In this document: piece after piece, positions 42,552-51,539 of the stretch
Layout of the letters: every line of letters begins with the position of its first letter
How positions within the stretch are numbered: the stretch's first letter is position 1
Source: Proteobacteria bacterium SG_bin4
Lineage (GTDB): Bacteria > Pseudomonadota > Gammaproteobacteria > Burkholderiales > Nitrosomonadaceae
DNA: 53,299 nt
Direction: 5' to 3'
Assembly: GCA_002083395.1 (NCBI GenBank)
Contig: LWDH01000005.1
Coordinates: forward strand, 1 to 53,299
Notes under the pieces: model-generated
What the model saw: the letters and a program-made list of their open reading frames with translations, nothing else
Databases searched by the model: none
What the model was told of the DNA's origin: nothing
Position numbers and translations under genes: made by a program

Positions 42552-44213
42552 GTGTCAACTCTTGCTAACTCAACAGCCTCTACTCAGCTGCCGTCGTTGA
42601 ATCAATCTGCTGAGTCCTTCAGCGATGCCGGCAATGTGCGTTCGAATGCATACTGGCGTTCATTGATCTATTTTAATATTTACCGTTTGTTAATTGGAGT
42701 CAGTCTGCTCATAGTCACATTGAAAGCAGGTTTTATCGACTTCGGAACGCATCAGTACACGTTGTTTTTGTATGCCTGCTATGGCCATTTCATAAGCAGC
42801 GGTATCTCCATGCTGTTGATCAAGTGGCGGATGCCTGCCTTTGATTGGCAATTGACCCTTCAAGTATTCAGCGATATTGTCTTTTTCTCTTTAATGCTCT
42901 ATGCCTGCGGCGGTTTACAAAGCGGCTTGGGAGTCGTGCTCTTGGTGACGTTGGCAGGAGCGGGGTTGATCAGCCGGGGTCGTTTGGCGCTATTTTTTGC
43001 CGCTGTTGCGACCATTAGCTTGCTGTTGCTCGAAACCTTTTCCTTGCTGACAATTCAATCCTATCAGGCGCAATACTCGCAGGCCGGGCTTATGAGCATG
43101 GCTTATTTCGCGGTTGCCTGGCTGGCCTTCCGGCTGGCAAAACACACAATCGCCAGTGAACGATTGGCACAAGAGCGCGGTATCGATCTGGCCAACATGG
43201 CGCAAGTCAATCAGTTGGTGATACAAGACTTGCAAGAAGGGATTTTGGTCATCGATAACAATGGCTTTATTCGGCAGCGCAATGGTTATGCTGAAAAATT
43301 GCTGGATATTAAACCGCTGTCTGGTGACACGGAACGGCTTAAGTTATCGGATTCGGTACCGGAAATAGCCGATCGGTTGGCGAGCTGGCAAGGCAACAGC
43401 AATATTCAGTTCGATTTGTTGCGGTTAACCCATAGCAACGCGCTGGTGCGTACGCGTTTTGTCCCGATCCAATCGGATTTACGCAACGGTGTTGTGATCT
43501 TCCTTGAAGATATGGGGCGTGTGCAGGCGCAGCTACAGCAACTCAAACTGGCTGCGTTAGGCCGTTTAACGGTCAATATCGCGCATGAAATCCGCAATCC
43601 ATTGTCAGCGATCAATCATGCGGCTGAATTGCTCGAAGAAGAACAGCTTGAAGCGAATTTGGATCCTCGTCTGGTGCGTATTATTTGCGAGAATACCCAA
43701 CGATTAAACAAGATCGTAAATGATGTGTTGCAATTGAACCGGAGCAATGTAGCAAAACCGGAGGTATTTGACGCTCGGGATTATATCCGGAAATTTCTCG
43801 AAGGATTTTGCGTTACTGAGAAGATTGATAATGGGGTATTTATTTTGAGTGATTCTAAGGATCTGCGGATTTGTTTTGATCGGGATCACTTCAACCGGGT
43901 ATTGTGGAATCTATGCCGGAATGCTTGGCGTCACTGCCGTCAACAAGCGGGCAGTGTTCGCATTCACTTGGAGAAAGCAATCAATGGGAGCGATCTTTGC
44001 ATCGATATCATTGATGACGGAACGGGAGTCGATCCGCAGCAAACCAAGCAACTCTTTGAACCCTTTTTTACTACGGCTTCCGGCGGTACTGGCTTGGGTT
44101 TGTTTATTGCGCGCGAATTGTGTGAGGACAACCAAGCATCCCTGGATTATGTCGCGGGATCAACTTCTGGGCACTTCAGAATCATTTGTAAAATAAACGA
44201 ATTATGTCAATAG
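42552..44213 (+). CDS. pilS: PilS, sensor kinase of type IV pilus regulation
   Basis: A 553-residue kinase starting at GTG 42552. About six N-terminal membrane helices (residues 40-205), a PAS-like middle (IQDLQEGILVIDNNGFIRQR), HisKA with His345 in VNIAHEIRNPLSAINHAAEL, and a HATPase domain with NLCRNAWRHC, DDGTGVDP and GGTGLGLFIARE. It controls PilR. The stop overlaps the pilR start by about 10 bases. Confidence 0.92.
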   Translation: MSTLANSTASTQLPSLNQSAESFSDAGNVRSNAYWRSLIYFNIYRLLIGVSLLIVTLKAGFIDFGTHQYTLFLYACYGHFISSGISMLLIKWRMPAFDWQLTLQVFSDIVFFSLMLYACGGLQSGLGVVLLVTLAGAGLISRGRLALFFAAVATISLLLLETFSLLTIQSYQAQYSQAGLMSMAYFAVAWLAFRLAKHTIASERLAQERGIDLANMAQVNQLVIQDLQEGILVIDNNGFIRQRNGYAEKLLDIKPLSGDTERLKLSDSVPEIADRLASWQGNSNIQFDLLRLTHSNALVRTRFVPIQSDLRNGVVIFLEDMGRVQAQLQQLKLAALGRLTVNIAHEIRNPLSAINHAAELLEEEQLEANLDPRLVRIICENTQRLNKIVNDVLQLNRSNVAKPEVFDARDYIRKFLEGFCVTEKIDNGVFILSDSKDLRICFDRDHFNRVLWNLCRNAWRHCRQQAGSVRIHLEKAINGSDLCIDIIDDGTGVDPQQTKQLFEPFFTTASGGTGLGLFIARELCEDNQASLDYVAGSTSGHFRIICKINELCQ

Positions 44214-45634
44214 TTAGTGGACGTGATGCTGTCTCATCGCGAAAAAATCCTTCCCCCAATATTTTGATCGTCGATGACGAACCCGATATTATTGAACTGC
44301 TGGAACTGACGTTGGCGCGCATGGGAATGGATGTGGTGAGCGCAAGATCGCTGGATGAAGCGAAACAGTTGTTGCAATCCAAACGATTTCAGTTATGCCT
44401 GACCGACATGCGGCTCGCCGATGGAGAGGGGCTTGATTTGGTTAAATTCATCGCGCAATTTTGCGCGGACCTCCCGGTAGCTGTCATTACCGCTCACGGT
44501 ACGGCAGAAAACGCAGTTGCGGCGCTTAAAGCGGGTGCCTTTGATTATTTGGCGAAACCGGTTTCGCTGAAGCAATTGCGCGATCTGGTGAAATCCGCGC
44601 TCAATTTGCCGCCAATGGCGGCACATGCCGTACCGGCGGCTTCATCGCAATCGAACCAGCGCGTATTGCTGGGCGAATCGCAACCGATGCGTCAGCTTCG
44701 CGCCACTATCGATAAGCTTTCCCGCAGCCAAGCCGCCGTCTATATCAGCGGTGAATCCGGCAGCGGTAAGGAATTGGCGGCGCGGATGATTCATGAAAGA
44801 AGCGCGCGCCATCAACAACCGTTTGTTGCGGTTAATTGTGGTGCTATTCCCGAAAATCTGATGGAAAGCGAGTTTTTCGGTTACAAAAAGGGCGCTTTTA
44901 CCGGCGCTGAAAAAGATCACGACGGATTTTTTCTGGCGGCCAACGGCGGAACTTTGTTTCTTGATGAAGTGGCGGATTTGCCACTGGCCATGCAAGTCAA
45001 GTTACTACGGGTCATCCAGGAGAAACAGGTACGAAGAATCGGCGAATCGCAAGAAAAAAACGTCGATGTGCGTATCATTAGCGCAACCCATAAAAGACTC
45101 AATCAATGCGTGGAAACCGGGCAATTCCGTCAGGATTTGTATTACCGGCTGAATGTCATAGAGCTGAATATGCCGGCATTGCGTGAGATGCGCGAGGATA
45201 TTCCATTAATAGCTACGGCGGTACTGGAAAAATTATGTCGCGATGCCGCGCGGCCTGTCAGCAGTTTTACCAAAGGCGCATTAGCGAAGCTGGTAAATTA
45301 TGACTATCCCGGAAATGTGCGTGAATTGGAAAATATTCTGGAACGAACGCTTGCGCTGTGCGGAGAAGTGCAGATCGGCGAGGCGGAGCTGCAGTTACCC
45401 GTAGCAACAAAAGAAGCGAAATCATCTATCCCTGAAAACATTAATCTTATTTTACCCGATCTCGATTCCGGGCTGCCGCTGCAGGATTATCTCGATCAGC
45501 TTGAAAAAGACTCCATTATCAAGGCGTTAAATATTAGCCGCTATAACCGGACTAAAGCAGCAAAAACACTGGGGATAACCGTCAGATCGTTACGCTACCG
45601 GATGGAACGGCTGGGACTTAACGAAAACGTATAA
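44204..45634 (+). CDS. pilR: PilR, sigma-54-dependent response regulator
   Basis: A 476-residue NtrC-family activator. Receiver domain with Asp68 (LTDMRLADGEG), AAA+ domain with Walker A GESGSGKE (about 183-190), sigma-54 contact loop GAFTGA (230-235) and GGTLFLDEVADLP as Walker B, then a Fis-type helix-turn-helix (NRTKAAKTLGITVRSLRYRM). Together with pilS it activates pilin transcription in relatives. pilA is not in this window. Confidence 0.95.
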   Translation: MSIVSGRDAVSSRKNPSPNILIVDDEPDIIELLELTLARMGMDVVSARSLDEAKQLLQSKRFQLCLTDMRLADGEGLDLVKFIAQFCADLPVAVITAHGTAENAVAALKAGAFDYLAKPVSLKQLRDLVKSALNLPPMAAHAVPAASSQSNQRVLLGESQPMRQLRATIDKLSRSQAAVYISGESGSGKELAARMIHERSARHQQPFVAVNCGAIPENLMESEFFGYKKGAFTGAEKDHDGFFLAANGGTLFLDEVADLPLAMQVKLLRVIQEKQVRRIGESQEKNVDVRIISATHKRLNQCVETGQFRQDLYYRLNVIELNMPALREMREDIPLIATAVLEKLCRDAARPVSSFTKGALAKLVNYDYPGNVRELENILERTLALCGEVQIGEAELQLPVATKEAKSSIPENINLILPDLDSGLPLQDYLDQLEKDSIIKALNISRYNRTKAAKTLGITVRSLRYRMERLGLNENV

Positions 45635-45698
45635 CCCTGTCAGCAACGATAACCCGAAAAAGCGGTTGAACTATTTCCGGGATTCAGATCAAGTTGTT

Positions 45699-46718
45699 TT
45701 AATGCAATCGCAAGCGGTGGCTAACCCAAAGCGATGCCGCAAATAGCAATACCGCGCCGCCTTGATGCGAAGCAGCCAGCGGAATCGGTACCACATGCAG
45801 AAGTGTCGCGATTCCCAAGCTGATTTGTATGATCAGCATCAGTAAAAAGAGGTTGCAGGCAAGCCGGGTTGTGCCCGGTAACGCCACTTTGCGCGACTTA
45901 AGCCAGAACAGCGGGACCAGAAAAGCCAATGTCCATGCAATCAAGCGATGATCAAATTGCACCGTGGTAATGTTATCGAAAAAATTCCGGTACCATGGTT
46001 CGAGAATGAACAGATCGGGCGGAATCAGATGCCCATTCATCAACGGAAAGGTATTGTAAGCCATACCGGCACGAATGCCGGCAACAAAACCGCCGGATAA
46101 AATCATGATGAAAATTAATAAGCTAAGACCAAAAGAGAACTTTCTTAACCCTTGAATTTTCTCATCGGTTTGTTGCGAGACAGGCTGAGGTGACAGCAGT
46201 CCCATGGCCACCCAGAACATCGCGGCAAAAATGATAAATGCCAATCCCAAATGTGCGGTAAGCCGGTACTGGCTGACATGAGGATCATTGACCAAGCCGC
46301 TCATGACCATGTACCACCCCATAAAACCTTGTAAACCACCCAGCACGAATATGCCCGCCAACTTGATGCCGAGGGGACGGTCGATTTGTTTTTTTACCAG
46401 GAAATAAACAAACGGAATAAAAAATACCAAACCGATCAATCGTCCGAGTAGCCGATGAAAATATTCCCACCAGAAAATACTCTTGAATTCGTCGACGCTC
46501 ATGCCTTTATTGACTTGTTGATACTGCGGCGTTGCACGGTATTTTTCCAATAACACGTCCCAATCTTGTTGAGTGATAGGCGGCATGGTGCCGACGATCG
46601 GTTGCCATTCGACAATGGAAAGGCCGGAATCGGTCAAGCGTGTGACGCCTCCGACGACTATCATGGCGAACACCAAGGCACAACAGATTAATAGCCAAAT
46701 TGCTATAGGTTTTTGCAT
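45699..46718 (-). CDS. ctaA: Heme A synthase (CtaA/COX15)
   Basis: A 339-residue protein with eight membrane helices. It oxidises heme O to heme A for aa3-type cytochrome oxidase. The conserved N-terminal block VVGGVTRLTDSGLSIVEWQP, the FWWEYFHRLLGR histidine and the later FDHRLIAW and SHQGGA histidines are present. No other cox genes are nearby. It converges with pilR. Confidence 0.93.
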   Translation of the reverse strand: MQKPIAIWLLICCALVFAMIVVGGVTRLTDSGLSIVEWQPIVGTMPPITQQDWDVLLEKYRATPQYQQVNKGMSVDEFKSIFWWEYFHRLLGRLIGLVFFIPFVYFLVKKQIDRPLGIKLAGIFVLGGLQGFMGWYMVMSGLVNDPHVSQYRLTAHLGLAFIIFAAMFWVAMGLLSPQPVSQQTDEKIQGLRKFSFGLSLLIFIMILSGGFVAGIRAGMAYNTFPLMNGHLIPPDLFILEPWYRNFFDNITTVQFDHRLIAWTLAFLVPLFWLKSRKVALPGTTRLACNLFLLMLIIQISLGIATLLHVVPIPLAASHQGGAVLLFAASLWVSHRLRLH

Positions 46719-46770
46719 AGTTATTTTTGAATATTAATGATAAATCAATACAAGGGGTTATTTTATAATA

Positions 46771-47214
46771 TTATTTCGCGCGCATCAGCCGTTGCTTGGT
46801 GCGTTCCCATTCTTTTTGTTTTTCCGATTCACGTTTGTCATATTGTTTTTTTCCTTTTGCCAGGCCTATTTCGACTTTAATTCTGCCGGATTTATAATGC
46901 ATGTCGATCGGGATCAGTGTATAACCGGCGCGTTCCACTTTTCCGATCAGCCGCTTGATTTCCTCGGCGTGCAATAACAATTTGCGCGTTCTCGCGGGAT
47001 CGGGATTGATATGTGTCGAAGCGGTTTTGAGCGGACTGATATGACAACCGATGAGGAATATTTCGCCGTTGCGAATGATAACATAAGCTTCTTTTAACTG
47101 AATGCGGCCATCACGAATGGCTTTGACTTCCCAACCTTCCAGCATAATGCCCGTTTCATATTTTTCTTCGATAAAATAATCGTGAAAGGCTTTTTTATTT
47201 TGTACTATACTCAT
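46771..47214 (-). CDS. smpB: SsrA-binding protein SmpB
   Basis: A 147-residue protein needed for tmRNA trans-translation. Diagnostic are the N-terminus NKKAFHDYFIEEKYETGIML, EGWEVKAIR, NGEIFLIGCHISP and the basic C-terminal tail GLAKGKKQYDKRESEKQKEW. It diverges from ratA-rnfH, a classical neighbourhood. Confidence 0.97.
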   Translation of the reverse strand: MSIVQNKKAFHDYFIEEKYETGIMLEGWEVKAIRDGRIQLKEAYVIIRNGEIFLIGCHISPLKTASTHINPDPARTRKLLLHAEEIKRLIGKVERAGYTLIPIDMHYKSGRIKVEIGLAKGKKQYDKRESEKQKEWERTKQRLMRAK

Positions 47215-47303
47215 GCAGGAATGAAATAGGTGGGAATCACTAATTTTCGTGTATTTTATCAGTTTTTCAGCATTACTCCATTGATGTGGGGTGAATTACC
47301 TTT

Positions 47304-47741
47304 ATGGCAGAAATAGAAAAATCGGTTTTGGTCGAATATTCGGCAAGTCAGATGTTTGCGTTAGTCGATAATGTTGAGGAATATCCAAATTTTCTTCCAT
47401 GGTGCGGAGGCACTTCGGTTGATCCGCAAGATGAAGTTACGACCCATGCAACAGTTAAAATCAACTACCATCATATCCAACACAGCTTCACGACGATCAA
47501 CAAACGCTTCCCGCCGGATTTAATCGAAATGAGCCTGCTGGATGGACCATTTGAACACTTAGATGGCTACTGGCAATTCATTGCCCTGTCAGAGCATGCT
47601 TGCAAGATAAAATTCCGCTTGCATTACACCTTTTCGCACAAAATTCTTGAAAAACTGGTAGGGCCGGTATTTCATATGATTGCAAACAGTTTCGTCGAGT
47701 CTTTTATTGAAAGAGCCGAAGCTATTTATGGCAAGCGCTGA
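47304..47741 (+). CDS. ratA: RatA/COQ10-family START-domain protein
   Basis: A 145-residue protein of the RatA/COQ10 group (about 1-140 as one START-like domain: LVEYSASQMFALVDNVEEYP, FLPWCGGT, FHMIANSFVESFIERAEAIY). In E. coli RatA has been described as a ribosome-association inhibitor; relatives bind ubiquinone. The end overlaps the rnfH start. Confidence 0.93.
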   Translation: MAEIEKSVLVEYSASQMFALVDNVEEYPNFLPWCGGTSVDPQDEVTTHATVKINYHHIQHSFTTINKRFPPDLIEMSLLDGPFEHLDGYWQFIALSEHACKIKFRLHYTFSHKILEKLVGPVFHMIANSFVESFIERAEAIYGKR

Positions 47742-48030
47742 GAATATTTTTCAAGTAGAAGTGGCTTATGCGTTACCTCAAAACCAAGTGTTAAAACAGT
47801 TAAACGTAACGGAAGGATGCACTGTCGGGCAAGCGTTATTAAGTTCGGAATTATTGAACGATTATCCTGAAATCGATTTGGCTCGCAATAGAATTGGAAT
47901 TTTTGGCAAATTCGTGCAACTTGATGATTTATTGCAGCCCCATGACCGGATTGAAATTTATCGGTCCCTTATAATTGATCCCAAAGAGGCGAGAAGAAAG
48001 CGCGTTAAATCAGGAAACAATCGGCGATAG
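47728..48030 (+). CDS. rnfH: RnfH-family ubiquitin-like protein
   Basis: 100 residues from ATG 47728, inside the end of ratA. It starts with FQVEVAYALPQNQVLKQLNV, followed by NRIGIFGKFVQLDDLLQPHDRIEIYR, the RnfH (UPF0125) signature of a beta-grasp fold. The role is unclear. The ratA-rnfH-smpB grouping is conserved. Confidence 0.94.
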   Translation: MASAENIFQVEVAYALPQNQVLKQLNVTEGCTVGQALLSSELLNDYPEIDLARNRIGIFGKFVQLDDLLQPHDRIEIYRSLIIDPKEARRKRVKSGNNRR

Positions 48031-48049
48031 GTATTGATCGGATAGCTTT

Positions 48050-48319
48050 TCATCCTTTTGCGGTACGGGAACAATAAAAAAACGCAGCAACCATCAGGGA
48101 ATTGATCGCCACAGCGATGATATTCCAGACTATTACCGGCATCGAATCAATCAGAATACCGTAGTAAACCCAGACAATCTGAAACGTACCCATCATGCCG
48201 GCCATGGTCGGGTTCATGCCAGCAGTGCTCTTGCGTTTCAGCATCGCATATAAATCCGGGGCGGCAGCAAAGGTGGTGCCGAATCCCGCGATGAATCCGA
48301 TGATTTCATGACTTTCCAT
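48050..48319 (-). CDS. SemiSWEET-type sugar transporter (MtN3 half)
   Basis: An 89-residue protein of three helices. The pattern FGTTFAAAPDLYAMLKRKSTAGMNP, with PTMAGMMGTFQIVWVYYGI, and VIVWNIIAVAINSLMVAAFF matches the SemiSWEET half-unit, which dimerises into a bidirectional sugar pore. The usual PQ of the first helix is replaced by PD. Converges with rnfH. Sugar transport in a presumed chemolithoautotroph is unusual but such genes do occur. Confidence 0.85.
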   Translation of the reverse strand: MESHEIIGFIAGFGTTFAAAPDLYAMLKRKSTAGMNPTMAGMMGTFQIVWVYYGILIDSMPVIVWNIIAVAINSLMVAAFFYCSRTAKG

Positions 48320-48568
48320 TCATAGATTTCCTCATATAAGTGACTTTAGAATTGCGCGTAAACAACTATAGCTGCAATTAAGTATAAGATAATTGCTGGG
48401 AGATGCTGCCTCCAGAAACATACCTTTGTTCGCTATGAATTGTGTTTTTATGATGTTGTGTTGATTTTAATCAATGGTTATAAGGGTGTTTATTGACAAG
48501 CTACCCGCGAGGTGCGGACTGCAATTGCTCATTTCTAGGAACAGTAAACATTATTTGTGAGGAAAAGT

Positions 48569-49810
48569 ATGGTGATAAAAAATTTCTTGGCAATCGATAA
48601 ACTATTGCTCCCATTGTTTATTTTTCTGGTTGTACATACTGTGGCGGTTAAAGCCGATGCCGTCACGGATTGGAACAAGCAGGCGGGTGATATCGTCGTG
48701 GCAGCAGGTATTGGTCCGTTACCAGCCGAACGTGCTTTGGCAATCGTGCATGCAGCGGTTTATGAAGCGGTCAATGCAATTACTCAACGCTATCCGACGA
48801 ACAATCTGAAGCTCGACCCTGCACCAAATGCATCAGTAGAGGCGGCCATTGCGGCTGCTAACCGGATTGCGTTAATGCAACTGGTTCCCAATCAAAAAGC
48901 TGAGATTGATAAAGTTTATCAAGCGGCAATCGCTGCCGTCGGTAACGAGGAAACTAGGAAAGCCGGTATTGCGGTAGGCGAACAAGCGGCACAGCAGATT
49001 TTGACAATGCGCGCGAACGACGGCGCAGCGGATCAGGAAACTTACCGGCCAGTTACCAATGCCGGTGTGTATATCCCGACGGTTATTCCGGAAGCGCCGC
49101 AATGGGTCACGCGCAAACCTTGGTTGATGGCCAATGCCGCGCAATTTAGACCGGCGCCGCCACCGCCATTGAATAGCGAACGCTGGGTGCGTGATTTTAA
49201 CGAAGTAAAAGCGCTCGGGCGCTACGATAGCCAGGTACGAACAGCGGAGCAAACTGAAATCGCCCGGTTCTGGGAAGAAGTGATGCCGCCGATTTATCAC
49301 GGCATTGTGCGTTCAATAGCCACGCAGCCGGGCAGGGAGATTACGCAAAATGCTCGTTTGTTTGCCGCGGTGACGCAAGCATCCGACGATGCGCTCATTG
49401 CTGTTTTTGATGCGAAATATCAATATGGTTTCTGGCGCCCATTGACCGCGATCCGCAACGGCGATATCGACGGCAACGATGCCACCGAACGAGATTCATC
49501 ATGGCGGCCATTCATCAATACACCAATGCATCCGGAGTATCCATGCGCACATTGCATCGTGTCGGCAGCCGTCGGCACCGTGTTGCAAGCGGAAATTGGA
49601 GATGGCAATACACCGGTTTTAACTACGGTGAGTAAAGCGGCAGGTGACCTTTCCCGGAGCTGGACCAGCGTTGATGCATTTATGCGAGAAGTAATCAATG
49701 CACGAATTTATGATGGTGTGCATTACCGAAATTCGGGTGAAGTGGGCGCTGAGATGGGCAAAAAGGTCGCCAAACTTGCAATCGAGAAATACCAATTGGA
49801 TCAAAAATAA
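48569..49810 (+). CDS. Exported PAP2/vanadium-haloperoxidase-like protein
   Basis: 413 residues from ATG 48569 (GAGG upstream); a GTG at 48557 is a weaker start. Signal segment about 5-30. The PAP2 motifs are KYQYGFWRP (K-x6-RP), HPEYPCAHC in place of the common PSGH (His kept, Ser to Cys and Gly to Ala), and ARIYDGVHYRNS as third motif. The N-terminal half is helical and Ala-rich, as in bacterial vanadium-dependent haloperoxidase relatives. Activity (acid phosphatase versus haloperoxidase) cannot be told from sequence. It has no operonic partner. Confidence 0.85.
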   Translation: MVIKNFLAIDKLLLPLFIFLVVHTVAVKADAVTDWNKQAGDIVVAAGIGPLPAERALAIVHAAVYEAVNAITQRYPTNNLKLDPAPNASVEAAIAAANRIALMQLVPNQKAEIDKVYQAAIAAVGNEETRKAGIAVGEQAAQQILTMRANDGAADQETYRPVTNAGVYIPTVIPEAPQWVTRKPWLMANAAQFRPAPPPPLNSERWVRDFNEVKALGRYDSQVRTAEQTEIARFWEEVMPPIYHGIVRSIATQPGREITQNARLFAAVTQASDDALIAVFDAKYQYGFWRPLTAIRNGDIDGNDATERDSSWRPFINTPMHPEYPCAHCIVSAAVGTVLQAEIGDGNTPVLTTVSKAAGDLSRSWTSVDAFMREVINARIYDGVHYRNSGEVGAEMGKKVAKLAIEKYQLDQK

Positions 49811-50013
49811 TTTCGCTAAGGTAGGCGCGCCGGTGGCAGCTAACATTTTTCATGATAATCAAAATTGTTTTCTTGTGATTTTTCTCACTGACTCGTTTTT
49901 GACAGTGGTTTACTCTGGCAGAACACTGATTCCAAGGGAAACTGCAATTTGATTCAATGGGTTGCAGAATACTTGGCATCATGTTTGTTAACATTGTTAA
50001 AAGGAGTCAGCAC

Positions 50014-50790
50014 ATGAAAACCTTACTGCAATTATTCTTGATTTCCATTTTAGGATTGTCCTGTGGAATGAGTACCTCATTGGTCGCCGCTACTACTTCA
50101 ACACAAATCACCGGATCGACTTCAACCACCGATTATTCCGGGAAGAAAGCCGCGGAAAAAAGGACACTTGCGCCATCATCGACGTCGAATGAAGCGCTAA
50201 TCGGTGTAGATATTGCTGAGCGCTCCGATGATCCGTGTTTCTTGCGAGCAAGATACCGTAATATCGCAACTGGCGGTGATGGCGCGAATGTACGCTTTGC
50301 AGAATGCGATGACAATAACAATAATGAAGGCACCGACGATAGCCACCGCACTTTGGCGATGCCATCGGGCGGATTTGTTACCGGCGTTCGGATTTGTATG
50401 AACAGCGAGCAAGACAAAATGAAAGGTATTCAGCTCATTGGGCGTTATGGCGCTTGTTTGCTCGGTGAGGAGAAAGTTTACGTTTCGCCTGCACCTTGCT
50501 CACAGGTATTCAAATCATCGGGAATTGAGTACCGGCTGTGCGATACCGATCAACCGAATTATCAAACACTGTCTTGTAATTCCAGCTCCTCATCTTTATC
50601 CGTTCACTATGAACGTACAAATTGCCAGGGCAGCAACAACGGCCCAGACAGTGATTGGGAAGAAGCCGTCTATTGTCCCGATCAAACGGTTGCAACCGGG
50701 ATACGCCTGAATCACCGAGAAGGAAACGGTGGCCGCAGAATCATTACCGGCGTTGCTTTGGATTGCCGCAAGGTGGAGCTGCCAGATTAG
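50014..50790 (+). CDS. Cys-rich secreted protein of unknown function
   Basis: 258 residues from ATG 50014, with AAAGGAG about 8 bases upstream. Signal peptide about 1-28, then a Ser/Thr-rich linker (STSTTDYSGKK) and a disulfide-rich body with ten cysteines (for example in DDPCFLRARY, RFAECDDN, VRICMNSEQ, YGACLLG, RLCDTDQ, DSDWEEAVYC). The repeated sense is of an internal duplication, with FVTGVRICMN and VATGIRLNHRE in equivalent positions. No family recognised. It probably acts outside the cell. It stands alone between the haloperoxidase-like gene and a stem-loop. Confidence 0.7.
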   Translation: MKTLLQLFLISILGLSCGMSTSLVAATTSTQITGSTSTTDYSGKKAAEKRTLAPSSTSNEALIGVDIAERSDDPCFLRARYRNIATGGDGANVRFAECDDNNNNEGTDDSHRTLAMPSGGFVTGVRICMNSEQDKMKGIQLIGRYGACLLGEEKVYVSPAPCSQVFKSSGIEYRLCDTDQPNYQTLSCNSSSSSLSVHYERTNCQGSNNGPDSDWEEAVYCPDQTVATGIRLNHREGNGGRRIITGVALDCRKVELPD

Positions 50791-50830
50791 GAATTTATCA
50801 ATGAAATAACCCAAGTTTAGGATAAATGAA

Positions 50831-50867
50831 CTACGTTCGCGGTCCTTCAACTGTACGGCGAACGTAG
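50831..50867. terminator. 10-bp perfect inverted repeat after the Cys-rich gene
   Basis: CTACGTTCGC (50831-50840) and GCGAACGTAG (50858-50867) are perfectly complementary around a 17-base loop. It lies about 40 bases after the stop. There is no T run, so it is either a weak terminator, an RNA-stability element or a protein-binding site. Confidence 0.5.
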
Positions 50868-50962
50868 TAGCAGATTGTCACTCATTCCGAAATGAGTTGC
50901 GGTCAAGTCATGCTTGTAACCATCCGTAGAACTTGAATCGATTATTTCCTACGGAAGCCGTC

Positions 50963-51361
50963 ATGGATAGTGTCACAAAGAAGCATTTGATCATCGCATT
51001 CTTTCTGAGTTTTTTTGCCGTCGGTATTCCTTACTGGCGAATTCCATACAATACCGTTAACTTGCCTGAAGCCTTGCCTGTTTTTGGCTTGATAGTTGTA
51101 GGCAGCGCTGCGATGATGTTGCGATTGCAAACAACAGCGACTTTTTGGCAGATCATTAAAGTGATCACGGCATCGGTACCGGCGGCAGTGTTTGCACGCG
51201 TCGTCTGGGACGGTTTCAAGGATCCCAGCTCGCACAATTTGTGGCCTTTTGAAATTGCTGTCGTACTACCGGTTGGTTTTGCTTGTGCTTTTACCGGTGC
51301 GCTTGCGGGCAGCCTGATTGCGGCAATGACCGGAGCGCCAGAGCAGTGCAGAAAACGATAA
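50963..51361 (+). CDS. Small membrane protein of unknown function
   Basis: 132 residues from ATG 50963; upstream in-frame start at 50933 is less likely. About four membrane helices: HLIIAFFLSFFAVGIPYW, LPVFGLIVVGSAAMMLRL, VITASVPAAVFARVVWDG and IAVVLPVGFACAFTGALAGS. No known family motif, no cysteines in the loops except near the end. It is isolated. Confidence 0.65.
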   Translation: MDSVTKKHLIIAFFLSFFAVGIPYWRIPYNTVNLPEALPVFGLIVVGSAAMMLRLQTTATFWQIIKVITASVPAAVFARVVWDGFKDPSSHNLWPFEIAVVLPVGFACAFTGALAGSLIAAMTGAPEQCRKR

Positions 51362-51437
51362 ACTGCCTTGGACAAGCGTTGCCTAACCGCTATCCGCCGG
51401 ACAGTAATTCGATCGAACTGCGCTATTGGCGCCAGTG

Positions 51438-51539
51438 CTAGACGCCGCCTTTGATGATGTCGTTAAGAATCCAAATGAATAATTTGAAAAAGATATTCAA
51501 AACAACGATGAAGATAATTAATTCCAGAACGATTTTCAT
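51438..51539 (-). CDS. Possible 33-residue membrane peptide
   Basis: On the minus strand ATG 51539 opens a 33-residue frame with a single hydrophobic helix (KIVLELIIFIVVLNIFFKLF) and a polar tail NDIIKGGV before TAG 51440-51438. The hydrophobic pattern with Lys at both ends is typical of small membrane peptides, but no ribosome binding site is visible. Confidence 0.35.
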   Translation of the reverse strand: MKIVLELIIFIVVLNIFFKLFIWILNDIIKGGV

